Below, one piece after another: positions 51,153-59,798 of a stretch of DNA of 64,000 nucleotides. Position 1 is the stretch's first letter. The number at the start of each line of letters is the position of its first letter. The notes under the pieces are model-generated. The model had not been told where the DNA came from, did not search any database, and was given only the letters and a program-made list of their open reading frames with translations. Where the stretch lies: positions 606,001 to 670,000 of the forward strand of contig NZ_AP023321.1 in assembly GCF_015140235.1 (NCBI RefSeq), given 5' to 3'. Source of the stretch: Solibaculum mannosilyticum. Its GTDB lineage: Bacteria; Bacillota; Clostridia; Oscillospirales; Acutalibacteraceae. The translations under genes were made by a program, and so were the position numbers.

Positions 51153-52688
51153 ATGTTTGCGAGATTGCCCAGCGTTGGACTGTTTGGGATGCAGGCGTAT
51201 ATTGTGGAAGTGGAAGCGGACATCTCCAGCGGACTGCCTGGTTTTGATGTGGTAGGTCTGCCAGATGCAGCGGTGCGGGAATCCAGGGAACGGGTGCGTT
51301 CAGCCCTCAAGAACTGCGGATTTGAATTCCCCGTCAGCCGGATCACCGCCAATTTGGCTCCGGCGGATATCCGTAAGGAAGGGCCGCTTTATGACCTCCC
51401 GCTGTTGCTTGCCATCCTGAAGGCCACCAAACAGCTCCAATTTGACGAAGGGGATTCGGTTTTTCTGGGCGAACTCTCGCTGACAGGGGAGGTGCGTCCC
51501 ATCAACGGCGTGCTTCCGATGGTCATCGAGGCGCAGAAACAGGGATTTTCCCATGCTTTTGTGCCCGCCGATAACGCTGCGGAAGGCGCGGTTGTGGAGG
51601 GCATCCAGGTTTATCCGGTGGAACATATTAAGCAGCTGATCGCCCATCTTTCCGGGGAAAAGCATATCCAGGCGGCCTCCCAGAAGGATGCGCCGCAAGA
51701 GGACGGCGTCCCGCTTCTGGATTTTGCCGACGTCCGGGGGCAGGAAGAAGCCAAGAGGGCTTTGGAAGTAGCCGCTGCCGGAGGACATAATGTATTGCTC
51801 ATCGGGTCGCCCGGATCGGGCAAAAGCATGCTGGCCAAACGTCTCCCGTCCATTTTGCCGGACATGACCTTTGAAGAAAAACTGGAAACCACCATGCTGC
51901 ATTCCATTTCCGGGAATCTGCGTCCGGGATCATCCCTCGTTCAGACAAGGCCATTCCGTTCCCCTCATCACACGGTGTCTCCTGCTGCACTGGCCGGAGG
52001 CGGATCGGTGCCGAGGCCGGGAGAGTTGTCCCTTTCCCACAACGGCGTCTTATTCCTGGATGAACTGCCGGAATTCAGCCGTCCCTCTCTGGAGGTGCTC
52101 CGCCAGCCGCTGGAGGATGGCAAAGTCACCATCTCAAGGGTGGGAGGGACTTTTAGTTATCCATGTTCGGTCATGCTGGTATGCGCCATGAATCCCTGTC
52201 CCTGCGGATACTATGGTCATCCTACCCGTCCCTGTACCTGCAACAAGAGGTCGGCAAACGCCTATCTTTCCAAGATATCCGGCCCGCTTCTGGACCGTAT
52301 TGATATTCATGTGGAGGTGCCGCCTGTTCAATTTGACGCGTTGTCAGACAAACGACCATCCGAGAGTTCGGCCGCCATCAAGGAGCGTGTCAACCGGGCC
52401 AGGGACATTCAACGGGAACGGTATAAAGATATGGATTTTAGTTGCAATGCGCGCCTTACTCCATCCAGTATCCGGGAGGCGTGTCCCATGACCGATGGAG
52501 CAGAGGCTATGCTGCGCCAAGCCTTTGATATTTTGGGATTGTCGGCCCGGGCTTATGACCGGGTTCTGAAGGTGTCCCGTACCATTGCCGATTTAGACGG
52601 GGCTCAAATCATCGATGCAGCCCACGTAGCAGAGGCGATCCAGTACCGGAATCTAGACCGGAAGTACTGGAGCCGGGAGCAAAAGTAG
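51153..52688 (+). CDS. YifB/ComM-family Mg-chelatase-like AAA+ ATPase
   Basis: A 511-residue AAA+ protein. The N-terminal Lon-like S16 fold (LPGFDVVGLPDAAVRESRERV) precedes the ATPase with Walker A GSPGSGKSML, Walker B GVLFLDELPEFS, the sensor region MNPCPCGYYG with its small Cys cluster (PCPCGYYG...RPCTCNK), and the C-terminal lid with SARAYDRVLKVSRTIADLDG. ComM homologues are hexameric helicases that promote branch migration during natural transformation in other bacteria. Start ATG 51153 follows AAGGAGG; a start six bases upstream is too close to it. Single gene. Confidence 0.94.
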   Translation: MFARLPSVGLFGMQAYIVEVEADISSGLPGFDVVGLPDAAVRESRERVRSALKNCGFEFPVSRITANLAPADIRKEGPLYDLPLLLAILKATKQLQFDEGDSVFLGELSLTGEVRPINGVLPMVIEAQKQGFSHAFVPADNAAEGAVVEGIQVYPVEHIKQLIAHLSGEKHIQAASQKDAPQEDGVPLLDFADVRGQEEAKRALEVAAAGGHNVLLIGSPGSGKSMLAKRLPSILPDMTFEEKLETTMLHSISGNLRPGSSLVQTRPFRSPHHTVSPAALAGGGSVPRPGELSLSHNGVLFLDELPEFSRPSLEVLRQPLEDGKVTISRVGGTFSYPCSVMLVCAMNPCPCGYYGHPTRPCTCNKRSANAYLSKISGPLLDRIDIHVEVPPVQFDALSDKRPSESSAAIKERVNRARDIQRERYKDMDFSCNARLTPSSIREACPMTDGAEAMLRQAFDILGLSARAYDRVLKVSRTIADLDGAQIIDAAHVAEAIQYRNLDRKYWSREQK

Positions 52689-52697
52689 AGAGGATTA

Positions 52698-52725
52698 TTA
52701 CAAATTGTATACTGTATGCTATAAT
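52698..52725 (+). promoter_or_regulatory. Promoter-like sequence upstream of the asparaginase gene
   Basis: TTACAA (52698-52703) and TATAAT (52720-52725) with a 16-base spacer. The leader of about 240 nt to the asparaginase start holds no recognised riboswitch. Confidence 0.5.
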
Positions 52726-52972
52726 ATACTGAGATTCGGCAAAATGGACTGGGGATTCTTTTGCGATACCGGTGAATGATAGGAAAAAAAGTCCAATGGG
52801 CAAGAGAATGGGGAGAGGGGACTGAGAAGTACCTGATAAAAAGGACGAATGGGAAGAAGACTCTGATGAAAAGCGGAAACCATTCTTGCAAAAAGGATTT
52901 TCACAGTAAATGTGGGGTATAAATAGAAGAGTAAGGCATGGATGAATCATGCAGAGAAAGGTCGAGAAAAGT

Positions 52973-54004
52973 ATGACGAAAATTCGCATCGTATGGACAG
53001 GCGGCACCATCGGCAGCAGCCGTAAGGACGGGGTAGCCGATGTGGATCAAAGCCGTCCCAGCCAGATCCTGGAGCAATACAGCGAGGCTTGGTGCGGGAA
53101 TGTTTTATTTGAAGACCGGCGTCCGGTCAATTTGCTCAGCGAAAACTTGCACGTTTCAGACTGGAAAGCCATCTGGAAGGCAGTGGTGGAAGAGGGGTTC
53201 GACGGTGTGGATGGCGTCCTTGTTGCCCATGGTACCGATACCCTCCACTATACTGCTGCTGCCCTTAGTTTTGCGCTGTCGGGGGTGCCGGTACCGGTGA
53301 TGCTGGTGGGGTCCAACCTCCCCATCGATGAAGAAGGCAGCAATGGCATCGCTAATTTTGCGGCCGCTGTACAGTATATCCAAAAAGCGCCTATGCCGGG
53401 CGTCTTTGTCGCTTATCAGAATCCAGGGGAGAGCGAGGTACAGATTCACCTGGGCAGTCGATTGATGCCATGTCAGCCTTTTGTACATCGGTTCAACAGC
53501 GCCGTTATGTCCTTTGGCGTCGTAAAAGACGGAAGATTTTATCCCACGCAGGAGGGGCGGGAACTTCTGGATTCCCAGATCCAGAGTCAGCCGACCAAGC
53601 TGCGTTTTTCCCAAGTGGAATTTTCGGATCAAGTGTTGTGCATCCAGCCTTATCCGGGCATTGACTATAGCCGTTACGATTTAGACAATGTCAAAGCAGT
53701 GGTACATGGCCTCTATCATGCGGGGACGGCTTCGGTACGGGAACCATCCAACTTGTCCAAATGGGTAGAGCAGTGCAGCCGCAGAGGAATTCCCGTCTAC
53801 TTGGCGCCTATGGAAGGCGGGGAGAAGATGTATAGCTCTTCCCGGACTTTATTGGATGCCGGAGCAAAGCCTATCCCGGATATGACGGCCCATAGTGCGG
53901 CTGTGAAGGTGATGATGGCTTGCGGTATGTTTACAGCTCCAGAAGACTGGGATGCCTTTTTAAAAGAACCCCTGGCGGAAGAATTCATCGGGAGAGCTCA
54001 ATAA
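52973..54004 (+). CDS. Asparaginase
   Basis: A 343-residue amidohydrolase converting L-asparagine to aspartate and ammonia. The two threonine active-site motifs are present: IVWTGGTIGSS at the N-terminus and VLVAHGTDTLHYTAAAL near residue 90. No signal peptide, so it is cytoplasmic, type I. The C-terminal domain has VHGLYHAGTAS and ends with FIGRAQ. Start ATG 52973 follows AAAGGTCGAG; an earlier in-frame start eight codons upstream is possible. Single gene with a strong terminator. Confidence 0.93.
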   Translation: MTKIRIVWTGGTIGSSRKDGVADVDQSRPSQILEQYSEAWCGNVLFEDRRPVNLLSENLHVSDWKAIWKAVVEEGFDGVDGVLVAHGTDTLHYTAAALSFALSGVPVPVMLVGSNLPIDEEGSNGIANFAAAVQYIQKAPMPGVFVAYQNPGESEVQIHLGSRLMPCQPFVHRFNSAVMSFGVVKDGRFYPTQEGRELLDSQIQSQPTKLRFSQVEFSDQVLCIQPYPGIDYSRYDLDNVKAVVHGLYHAGTASVREPSNLSKWVEQCSRRGIPVYLAPMEGGEKMYSSSRTLLDAGAKPIPDMTAHSAAVKVMMACGMFTAPEDWDAFLKEPLAEEFIGRAQ

Positions 54005-54019
54005 GCGGTAATCCTTGAG

Positions 54020-54068
54020 AAATAAAAAGGAGGATTGGGGCTTGACGCTCCATCCTCCTTTTTATTTG
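54020..54068. terminator. Terminator after the asparaginase gene
   Basis: AAATAAAAAGGAGGAT pairs with ATCCTCCTTTTTATTT, bidirectional between two convergent genes. Confidence 0.9.
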
Positions 54069-54077
54069 CAGCTATAT

Positions 54078-54584
54078 TTATGGTTGAGATTGGGGTTGGA
54101 TCATTTGCAGAAGATATTGGTAAATGGAGGAGAAAACTTTCACGCCGATGGCTCCTAAACAGGAAGCTACTGTAATGGCGGCTAGAATAAAGAGAGCCAC
54201 GGCTGATTCCATAAGATCGTCTACTGTGCAAATGGATACGAGCGTCACAGATAAGTAGATGGCGCTGACGATGCCCATACCAATTGCCGACCAATTAAGG
54301 TGAGAAACATTCAAGAAGGAGAAATATTCCTCCTTTTTCAAGCTTCCAAACACTTGAATAAGATGCCACAAGATAACGAGACATACTATCCCAGAGAGAT
54401 AGAGCATGCAACATAGGAAAATAAAGGCAGGGGACTCTTCAACAGGAAAAGAAAACAGAATGCATCCAAAAGTTTTTGAAAGGTAATAGGCGCCAAATAG
54501 AAGGAAGCAGAGACATAAACCAAACAATACCTTTAATCCCACAGATGTTTTGGATGCTAAACTGTGCTGGCCGAAAATTTTCAT
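54078..54584 (-). CDS. DUF2975-like four-helix membrane protein
   Basis: A 168-residue integral membrane protein with four hydrophobic segments. The loop LKKEEYFSFLNVSHL is typical of DUF2975 tetraspan proteins of Firmicutes, which are usually paired with a small XRE regulator; that partner is absent here. The function is unknown. Start ATG 54584 lies behind AAAGGAGG. The gene lies in an AT-rich pocket between the asparaginase gene and the tRNA operon. Confidence 0.75.
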   Translation of the reverse strand: MKIFGQHSLASKTSVGLKVLFGLCLCFLLFGAYYLSKTFGCILFSFPVEESPAFIFLCCMLYLSGIVCLVILWHLIQVFGSLKKEEYFSFLNVSHLNWSAIGMGIVSAIYLSVTLVSICTVDDLMESAVALFILAAITVASCLGAIGVKVFSSIYQYLLQMIQPQSQP

Positions 54585-54682
54585 TTTAAAAGCCTCCTTA
54601 TCAATGATCTGATACCATTATTATATCACAGAAAAATCAAAATTCAATATTTATTTAATGATTATCAATAAATAACAGGAAA

Positions 54683-54719
54683 AGACCTGGATGTAAGTTT
54701 ATTTCTTACACCTAGATCC
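54683..54719. terminator. Imperfect hairpin upstream of the DUF2975-like gene
   Basis: GACCTGGATGTAAG and CTTACACCTAGATC pair with one or two mismatches around TTTATTT. Its role is uncertain; it may be a second terminator of the tRNA operon. Confidence 0.5.
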
Positions 54720-54750
54720 TTTAAAAGGATAAACTATATTTTTACAATAA

Positions 54751-54783
54751 AAAAAACCACAACCAAAAAGGTTGTGGTTTTTT
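54751..54783 (-). terminator. Terminator of the 5S-tRNA operon
   Basis: AAAAAACCACAACC-aaaaa-GGTTGTGGTTTTTT, a perfect stem just beyond tRNA-Thr on the minus strand. Confidence 0.93.
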
Positions 54784-54786
54784 TAA

Positions 54787-54862
54787 TGGAGCTGATAACC
54801 AGATTCGAACTGGTGACCTCATCCTTACCAAGGATGTGCTCTGCCTACTGAGCTATATCAGC
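54787..54862 (-). tRNA. tRNA-Thr (anticodon GGT)
   Basis: A complete 76-nt cloverleaf with CCA; anticodon loop TTGGTAA closed by CATCC/GGATG. It reads ACC and ACT. It is the last gene of the 5S-tRNA operon. Confidence 0.97.
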
Positions 54863-54865
54863 ATA

Positions 54866-54942
54866 TGGCGACCCGGAACGGGCTCGAACCGTCGACCTCT
54901 AGCGTGACAGGCTAGCGTTCTAACCAGCTGAACTACCGGGCC
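54866..54942 (-). tRNA. tRNA-Asp (anticodon GTC)
   Basis: 77 nt with CCA; anticodon loop CTGTCAC closed by CTAGC/GCTAG, acceptor GGCCCGG. Confidence 0.97.
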
Positions 54943-54945
54943 ATA

Positions 54946-55021
54946 TGGCAGGGGCAGAAGGACTTGAACCCTCGGCACGCGGTTTTGGAGACCGCTGCTC
55001 TACCAACTGAGCTATACCCCT
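54946..55021 (-). tRNA. tRNA-Trp (anticodon CCA)
   Basis: 76 nt with encoded CCA end; anticodon loop CTCCAAA closed by GCGGT/ACCGC, acceptor AGGGGTA. Confidence 0.97.
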
Positions 55022-55036
55022 AAGTTGGTGAAGTAA

Positions 55037-55113
<77 letters not shown>

Positions 55114-55159
55114 ATAGCCACAGATTGGAGATCGATCCCACCGAGGGAAGAGAATAAAA

Positions 55160-55185
55160 TTGGCCGCCTTCTCCAAGACGGCCAA
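55160..55185 (-). terminator. Hairpin inside the 5S-tRNA operon
   Basis: TTGGCCG and CGGCCAA pair around CCTTCTCCAAGA, with T-rich sequence following on the minus strand between tRNA-Asn and the CAT tRNA. It is either an internal terminator or a processing hairpin. Confidence 0.65.
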
Positions 55186-55195
55186 CCCCATCTTT

Positions 55196-55271
55196 TGGCT
55201 CCTCAAGTTGGACTCGAACCAACGACCCTGCGGTTAACAGCCGCATGCTCTACCAACTGAGCTATTGAGGA
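55196..55271 (-). tRNA. tRNA-Asn (anticodon GTT)
   Basis: 76 nt with CCA; anticodon loop CTGTTAA closed by TGCGG/CCGCA, acceptor TCCTCAA/TTGAGGA. It directly follows the 5S rRNA. Confidence 0.97.
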
Positions 55272-55278
55272 ATATAAG

Positions 55279-55396
<118 letters not shown>

Positions 55397-55488
55397 CTTG
55401 CGCTCAATTCACAGGAACAATTTCTGTTGTCAACAGATTCTCATCACTTTCGACTAAATCCATTGGCCATTTCCTTGGCGCGATATTT

Positions 55489-55517
55489 ATTATAGCGGAA
55501 CAAAGTCATTCTGTCAA
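55489..55517 (-). promoter_or_regulatory. Consensus promoter of the 5S-tRNA operon
   Basis: TTGACA (55512-55517), 17 bases and TATAAT (55489-55494) on the minus strand, a perfect vegetative promoter about 90 bases before the 5S gene. Confidence 0.92.
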
Positions 55518-55680
55518 CAATTTTTTTCACTTTTTTCAAATATATTTTTGCTCGCTTAGGAAACAGACGGATTTTTTCATTCCAATCCATTTTATGGATT
55601 ACCCTAAGATGAACTTATTTTCGGTATTTTTTCGTAAAAGCGGTGAAAAATAGAGACAAAAGAAACAGGAGGGAATTCTC

Positions 55681-56931
55681 TTGAACAAGATAAAATTAAT
55701 CGCAACCTGCATCATGCTGATGAGTTTTGGAGTGGTGGCTGTATCGGCTGCCGATCTCAGCACTAGTTGGCCTGCAAGTTCCCAGCAGCAGATTGAAGCC
55801 CAAACCTGCTTGATCGGCGGGGTCAAAAATGAGACGGTTTCCATCTCGGCCTCCGATATCGAGCGGCGCTTGGGGATGGAGGAAGGTTCTATGAAAAATA
55901 TTACCGTCCTCTCCACACCCAAAGCGTCCCAGGGACAGCTGATCATCGACGGCGTAGAAGTAGGAAGTTATACCCGCATCCAAAGAGATGATCTGGATCG
56001 TATGGTCTTTGTGCCGGCGCCGGACAGTGAAGGAGCCTCCATGACCATTTTACCCGATGGTACGACAAAGGCAGTGCTGTCCATCGCCTTGACCGAGGAT
56101 ACTCCTACCGTCCCTACGGCTGCCGATGCCCAATTTAATACCCGTACCGATATTCCTGTAACCGATCGCCTGCCTGTGAGCGACGCTGGGGGTCAACAGC
56201 TTACCTGCCGCGTCACCAAGCAGCCTGCAAAGGGAACCCTTACTGTAGAGGGGACCACTTTCACCTATGAGCCTTATCCCGGAGAGAAGGGGAAGGATAC
56301 CTTCGACTACTGTGTCACCGATGAGAACGGTTATTGTTCCGAACAGGCCACCGTTACCATCCAAGTGGAGAAATTCGATGGGGTGTCTTTCTCCGATATG
56401 GATGGCAATGCCAACCGGTATGCTGCTGAGAAATTAAGTCAGGCGGGGGTCATGACGGGAGAAACCATCGGAAGTGTCAGCCTGTTTGATCCCGACCGCG
56501 CCGTCACCCGGGAAGAATTTGCCGTCATGCTGACGGCTTTAAGCAATCCGGACACATCGGCTATGGCGGCCTGCGTCAATACCGGGCTTTCAGACGACGA
56601 TGCCATTCCCACTTGGGAGAAACCCTATATCAGTGCAGCCAAGCAGTCGGGGATCCTGGCGGGAGAAAGCCTCAATGGAAGTGAAGTACTGACCCGCGCA
56701 GAAGCATTGGTCATGGCTGACCGCGTCACCCAGACGCAGAATGCAGACCGTGTCCCCCTGGGGCTCCAAGATGCCGCAGAGGTCCCGGAATGGGCCACTC
56801 AGACCTATATGAATTGGGAAAATGCAGGTATGCTTTATGCACCTACCGGAAGTGCACAGCCCAATGAACCGCTGACCCGGGATTATGCTGCCTCGATTTT
56901 ATGGCAGGTATGGCAGTCGGTGGAACAGTGA
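55681..56931 (+). CDS. Secreted S-layer-homology domain protein
   Basis: A 416-residue exported protein with signal peptide KIKLIATCIMLMSFGVVAVSA. Residues about 30-225 include an Ig/cadherin-like part (KGTLTVEGTTFTYEPYPGEKGKDTFDYCVTD). The C-terminal 190 form three SLH repeats (FSDMDGNANRYAAEKLSQAGVMTG...FDPDRAVTREEFAVML, then two less perfect copies), which bind pyruvylated secondary cell-wall polymer. It is therefore a cell-surface protein. The start is TTG 55681 behind AGGAGGG. It is monocistronic with a terminator. Confidence 0.92.
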   Translation: MNKIKLIATCIMLMSFGVVAVSAADLSTSWPASSQQQIEAQTCLIGGVKNETVSISASDIERRLGMEEGSMKNITVLSTPKASQGQLIIDGVEVGSYTRIQRDDLDRMVFVPAPDSEGASMTILPDGTTKAVLSIALTEDTPTVPTAADAQFNTRTDIPVTDRLPVSDAGGQQLTCRVTKQPAKGTLTVEGTTFTYEPYPGEKGKDTFDYCVTDENGYCSEQATVTIQVEKFDGVSFSDMDGNANRYAAEKLSQAGVMTGETIGSVSLFDPDRAVTREEFAVMLTALSNPDTSAMAACVNTGLSDDDAIPTWEKPYISAAKQSGILAGESLNGSEVLTRAEALVMADRVTQTQNADRVPLGLQDAAEVPEWATQTYMNWENAGMLYAPTGSAQPNEPLTRDYAASILWQVWQSVEQ

Positions 56932-56960
56932 TCCTATCCGTCGCGCTGTCTTATGGGAGG

Positions 56961-56997
56961 AAAAGGCCCCGTGATTGTAAAATCGCGGGGCCTTTCT
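56961..56997 (+). terminator. Terminator of the SLH protein gene
   Basis: AAAGGCCCCG(T)GATT and AATCGCGGGGCCTTT form a stable stem around GTAA. Confidence 0.9.
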
Positions 56998-57082
56998 GAT
57001 GATTTGGATGGCATGCATGGACAAAGTGAACGCTTCGGGCTATAATAGAATTCGCTTGGCTCTTTTTGCCGGGAGACTATGA

Positions 57083-58201
57083 ATGAGAAAAGGGAAAGGG
57101 ATTACTGGGTCCCTGAACCGGATAGGATTCATTATGGAGAAAAAAAGAAAATATTACATTAGTATGATCGTCATGGTGCTGCTCATCGCAGTGACCTTCA
57201 TCTTTTTGCTTAAGGACAGTTCTCCCCAGGCGTTGTTTGACGTCATCCAATCGGTTAATCCATGGTTTGTTCTCATAGGCCTTACGATGATGTTTTTATT
57301 CATATCCTGCGAGGCGTTTAACATCCGCAATATTATGAGGTCCTTGGATAGAAAAATCCCATTTATCCGCTGCCTCAAGTATGCGTTTGTGGGATTTTAC
57401 TTTAGTTCCGTGACGCCGTCGTCCACCGGCGGCCAGCCGATGCAGGTCTACTACATGAAGAAAGATAAGATAGAAGTAGGCCCCTCCTCTTTGACGCTGA
57501 TGATTATAATGGCTGTGTTTCAGACGACTACGTTATTCTATGGCGCGGTGTCATTTCTCCTCAAGGGGCAGTTGGTGATAGAACACGTCCAGGCTTTGGG
57601 ATTCCTTGTCTTATATGGGACGATCGTCAACATCGGGTTGGTGACTGGCATTTGCGTCATGGTGTTTTCCGATAAAATCGTGTATCGCCTGGTTATGTGG
57701 TGTGCCCGGATGCTCAAAAAGATACATCTGGTCAAGGACAGTGAAAAATTGGAGAAGTCCCTGGAGGAGCAGATCCATGAATATAAAAAAGGGGCTAAAC
57801 ATCTGCGCAAGCATCCGAAGGTACTGATCAAGGTATTTGCCACGGTGGCGGTACAATTGATTGCTTCCTATTCCGTACCTTATTTTGTGTATAAGGCTTT
57901 TGGATTGAGCGAATACAGCTTTTTGGATATCGTGGCCGTACAGGCTCTCTTGACCATTGCAGTATCCTCTTTGCCGCTTCCTGGGGCGGTAGGCGCATCA
58001 GAAAGCGGATTTATGCTTATCTTCCGCATTTTCTTCTCATCACAGTTGCTGCTTCCTGCTATGCTTCTGAGCCGGGGCATCAGCTTTTATTTCTATGTGG
58101 TGGTCAGCGGGATTGTTTCGGTGGCGGCCTACCTTCATTCCAGCCGCCGCAACCACCGTGAACTTTTGGGAAAAATCCGGCATCACAACAGAAAAGATTG
58201 A
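57083..58201 (+). CDS. UPF0104/LPG-synthase-like membrane protein
   Basis: A 372-residue polytopic membrane protein (about eight helices) of the lysylphosphatidylglycerol synthase TM/UPF0104 family, flippase-like proteins lacking the C-terminal transferase domain. Family motifs are SSVTPSSTGGQPMQVYYMKK in the first third and SSLPLPGAVGASESGFMLIF near the end. The start may be ATG 57083 (GGGAG upstream) or ATG 57134 (MEKKRKYYISM, AGGA upstream), the latter just before the first helix. Lipid flipping is inferred from the family; the substrate is unknown. Confidence 0.88.
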   Translation: MRKGKGITGSLNRIGFIMEKKRKYYISMIVMVLLIAVTFIFLLKDSSPQALFDVIQSVNPWFVLIGLTMMFLFISCEAFNIRNIMRSLDRKIPFIRCLKYAFVGFYFSSVTPSSTGGQPMQVYYMKKDKIEVGPSSLTLMIIMAVFQTTTLFYGAVSFLLKGQLVIEHVQALGFLVLYGTIVNIGLVTGICVMVFSDKIVYRLVMWCARMLKKIHLVKDSEKLEKSLEEQIHEYKKGAKHLRKHPKVLIKVFATVAVQLIASYSVPYFVYKAFGLSEYSFLDIVAVQALLTIAVSSLPLPGAVGASESGFMLIFRIFFSSQLLLPAMLLSRGISFYFYVVVSGIVSVAAYLHSSRRNHRELLGKIRHHNRKD

Positions 58202-58242
58202 AAAAAAGCCTTCCCCTTTGTTTCATAGGGGGAGGCTTTTTA
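58202..58242. terminator. Terminator after the UPF0104 gene
   Basis: AAAAAGCCT(T)CCCC and GGGGGAGGCTTTTT form a stem with an eleven-base loop and A/T flanks, between convergent genes. Confidence 0.88.
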
Positions 58243-58279
58243 ATTCTAATTTCTATTGACTTTAATACAAAAGCTGTAC

Positions 58280-59323
58280 TTAGCGCGTTCTAGAAACAGA
58301 TACATCCGTGGACTCCTCTACTCTTATCACATCAATGCGATAGTGGCTATCGGAAGAAAAATCCAATCGTTGGACATAAGTACTGTCCGGATCATTCCAG
58401 GGAATAGTGAGATATCCTTCCCGAGAATGGTCCAGCTCAGTGGTAGAGATGAAAGGGTCTTCTTGGCTTATCCATACAGAACCGGAGGCTTCCGCCTGGA
58501 TATCGGAGTCCTGGCAGTGATTGAGAAGAAGTCCATTGGATGTTGAAAGAAATAGGTGGTAAAAAAAAGGATCTATTTTAGCATTTTCCATGGAACGCAT
58601 GGCATTATTGACATGCTGGGTATCCAGTTGCTGAGAATATTGGATGTTAATTTCTGTTTGATTGCCTTGGTAGGAGGGGGTATACTGGGCTGTGGAAGTT
58701 GATGTGCCGTCACCTATCTCAAAGAAAGGGGCAATATTTTGAGGCTGATTTAAATGGGGGCAGATCACACTGGATAAGGCATGCTGGAGCAGGCAATATG
58801 CCTGATAAGATAATGGCTCTGTATTATCCAATTGCTTATCATCTTCCCAGGAAACATTGCCGCTGCTATCCAAAACAAAGAAAAATTCAATAGGTTGTGC
58901 AGGAACAATATCGATGGAATGACGGCCTTTATACTGGATGGAAGATTCCAACTGTTCCATTGTAATGCGATAATTCTTGCTTGTCTCATCAGGAGAAACT
59001 GAAAGAAGCCATCGATCTTCCCTGGATTCATAGGCTGAATTGTCCTGGGGAGAGTCATAGGAAAATTGGGTTTGGCTGAATCGCATGATGTTTTTTGCCA
59101 CTGTTATTGTTTGAGTTTCCGCTCCACATACAAGAAGATACTGCCCCTCCTGCAATTCTGGAGGTGGGGCAGGGGGGCTGCTGACCTCCACGGACGTAGC
59201 GTAAAAGTCAGAGGAATCGGAACCGGCAGTTGGGCGAAACTGGGATAACATCCCCCAAGTGGCAATGACGGCTACTGCCGCAATCAATACAATTGATAAC
59301 CAAATCCCAATTTTTTTCTTCAT
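58280..59323 (-). CDS. Membrane-anchored extracytoplasmic protein of unknown function
   Basis: A 347-residue protein with one N-terminal anchor (KKKIGIWLSIVLIAAVAVIATWG), a short Pro-rich spacer (SSPPAPPPE) and a long extracellular part with no motif I recognise. It is rich in Ser, Gln, Asp and Tyr with few Cys. Start ATG 59323 has GAGGAG upstream; five codons of in-frame extension lie upstream. It is a single gene in a slightly AT-rich pocket. Nothing nearby suggests a role. Confidence 0.75.
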   Translation of the reverse strand: MKKKIGIWLSIVLIAAVAVIATWGMLSQFRPTAGSDSSDFYATSVEVSSPPAPPPELQEGQYLLVCGAETQTITVAKNIMRFSQTQFSYDSPQDNSAYESREDRWLLSVSPDETSKNYRITMEQLESSIQYKGRHSIDIVPAQPIEFFFVLDSSGNVSWEDDKQLDNTEPLSYQAYCLLQHALSSVICPHLNQPQNIAPFFEIGDGTSTSTAQYTPSYQGNQTEINIQYSQQLDTQHVNNAMRSMENAKIDPFFYHLFLSTSNGLLLNHCQDSDIQAEASGSVWISQEDPFISTTELDHSREGYLTIPWNDPDSTYVQRLDFSSDSHYRIDVIRVEESTDVSVSRTR

Positions 59324-59475
59324 ATATTTTCTCCTCACTTAAAAGCTGTATTTTTTGCGAATAGAAAATATCTCTGCTTCTAAGCCCATAGCGGTCTATT
59401 ATGGATACTGTTATAATAAAACATTCTCTAAAATATTGCAACAATAAAATGCAATTTTTAACCAATTAATACAAA

Positions 59476-59518
59476 GAACCGGATCTTCGCAAGATTTCCC
59501 TTACAAAGATCCGGTTCC
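59476..59518 (-). terminator. Terminator of the copA-copZ operon
   Basis: AACCGGATCTT pairs with AAGATCCGGTT, with a large internal loop, just after copZ on the minus strand; T-rich sequence follows. Confidence 0.75.
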
Positions 59519-59532
59519 CTTTCTGCAATGGA

Positions 59533-59736
59533 TTAATCTTTTACCTCGTAGCCCAGATCGTCGATGACGGCTTTAATGGCGTCTACCGACACAGTACTGT
59601 CGTGCTCTACCTTGACGGTGCCGTCCTTGGCGCTGGCCTCGGCCGACGATACGCCGTCCATACCGGTGACGTACTTGACCACTCGACTCTCACAGTGGGA
59701 GCAGGACATACCCTCCACCTTCAGCAATGTTGTCAT
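59533..59736 (-). CDS. copZ: Copper chaperone (HMA-domain protein)
   Basis: A 67-residue cytoplasmic metallochaperone of the ferredoxin-like HMA fold. The Cu(I) site is GMSCSHCESRV near residue 9, and it closes with VDAIKAVIDDLGYEVKD. It delivers Cu(I) to CopA. It is co-directional with and 62 bases downstream of copA, likely one transcript. Confidence 0.94.
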   Translation of the reverse strand: MTTLLKVEGMSCSHCESRVVKYVTGMDGVSSAEASAKDGTVKVEHDSTVSVDAIKAVIDDLGYEVKD

Positions 59737-59798
59737 AGCAAAACCTCCCTTATATTAAGATGAATACTATCAAGTGAAAAAATCACCGATTGTCCGTG

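Noticed and set aside
51008..51247. 79-codon plus-strand frame before yifB
   Set aside because: It spans the yifB promoter and overlaps the gene in another frame; no start signals.
55397..55488. 23S rRNA 3' end upstream of 5S
   Set aside because: The sequence has a promoter and no recognisable 23S terminal sequence.
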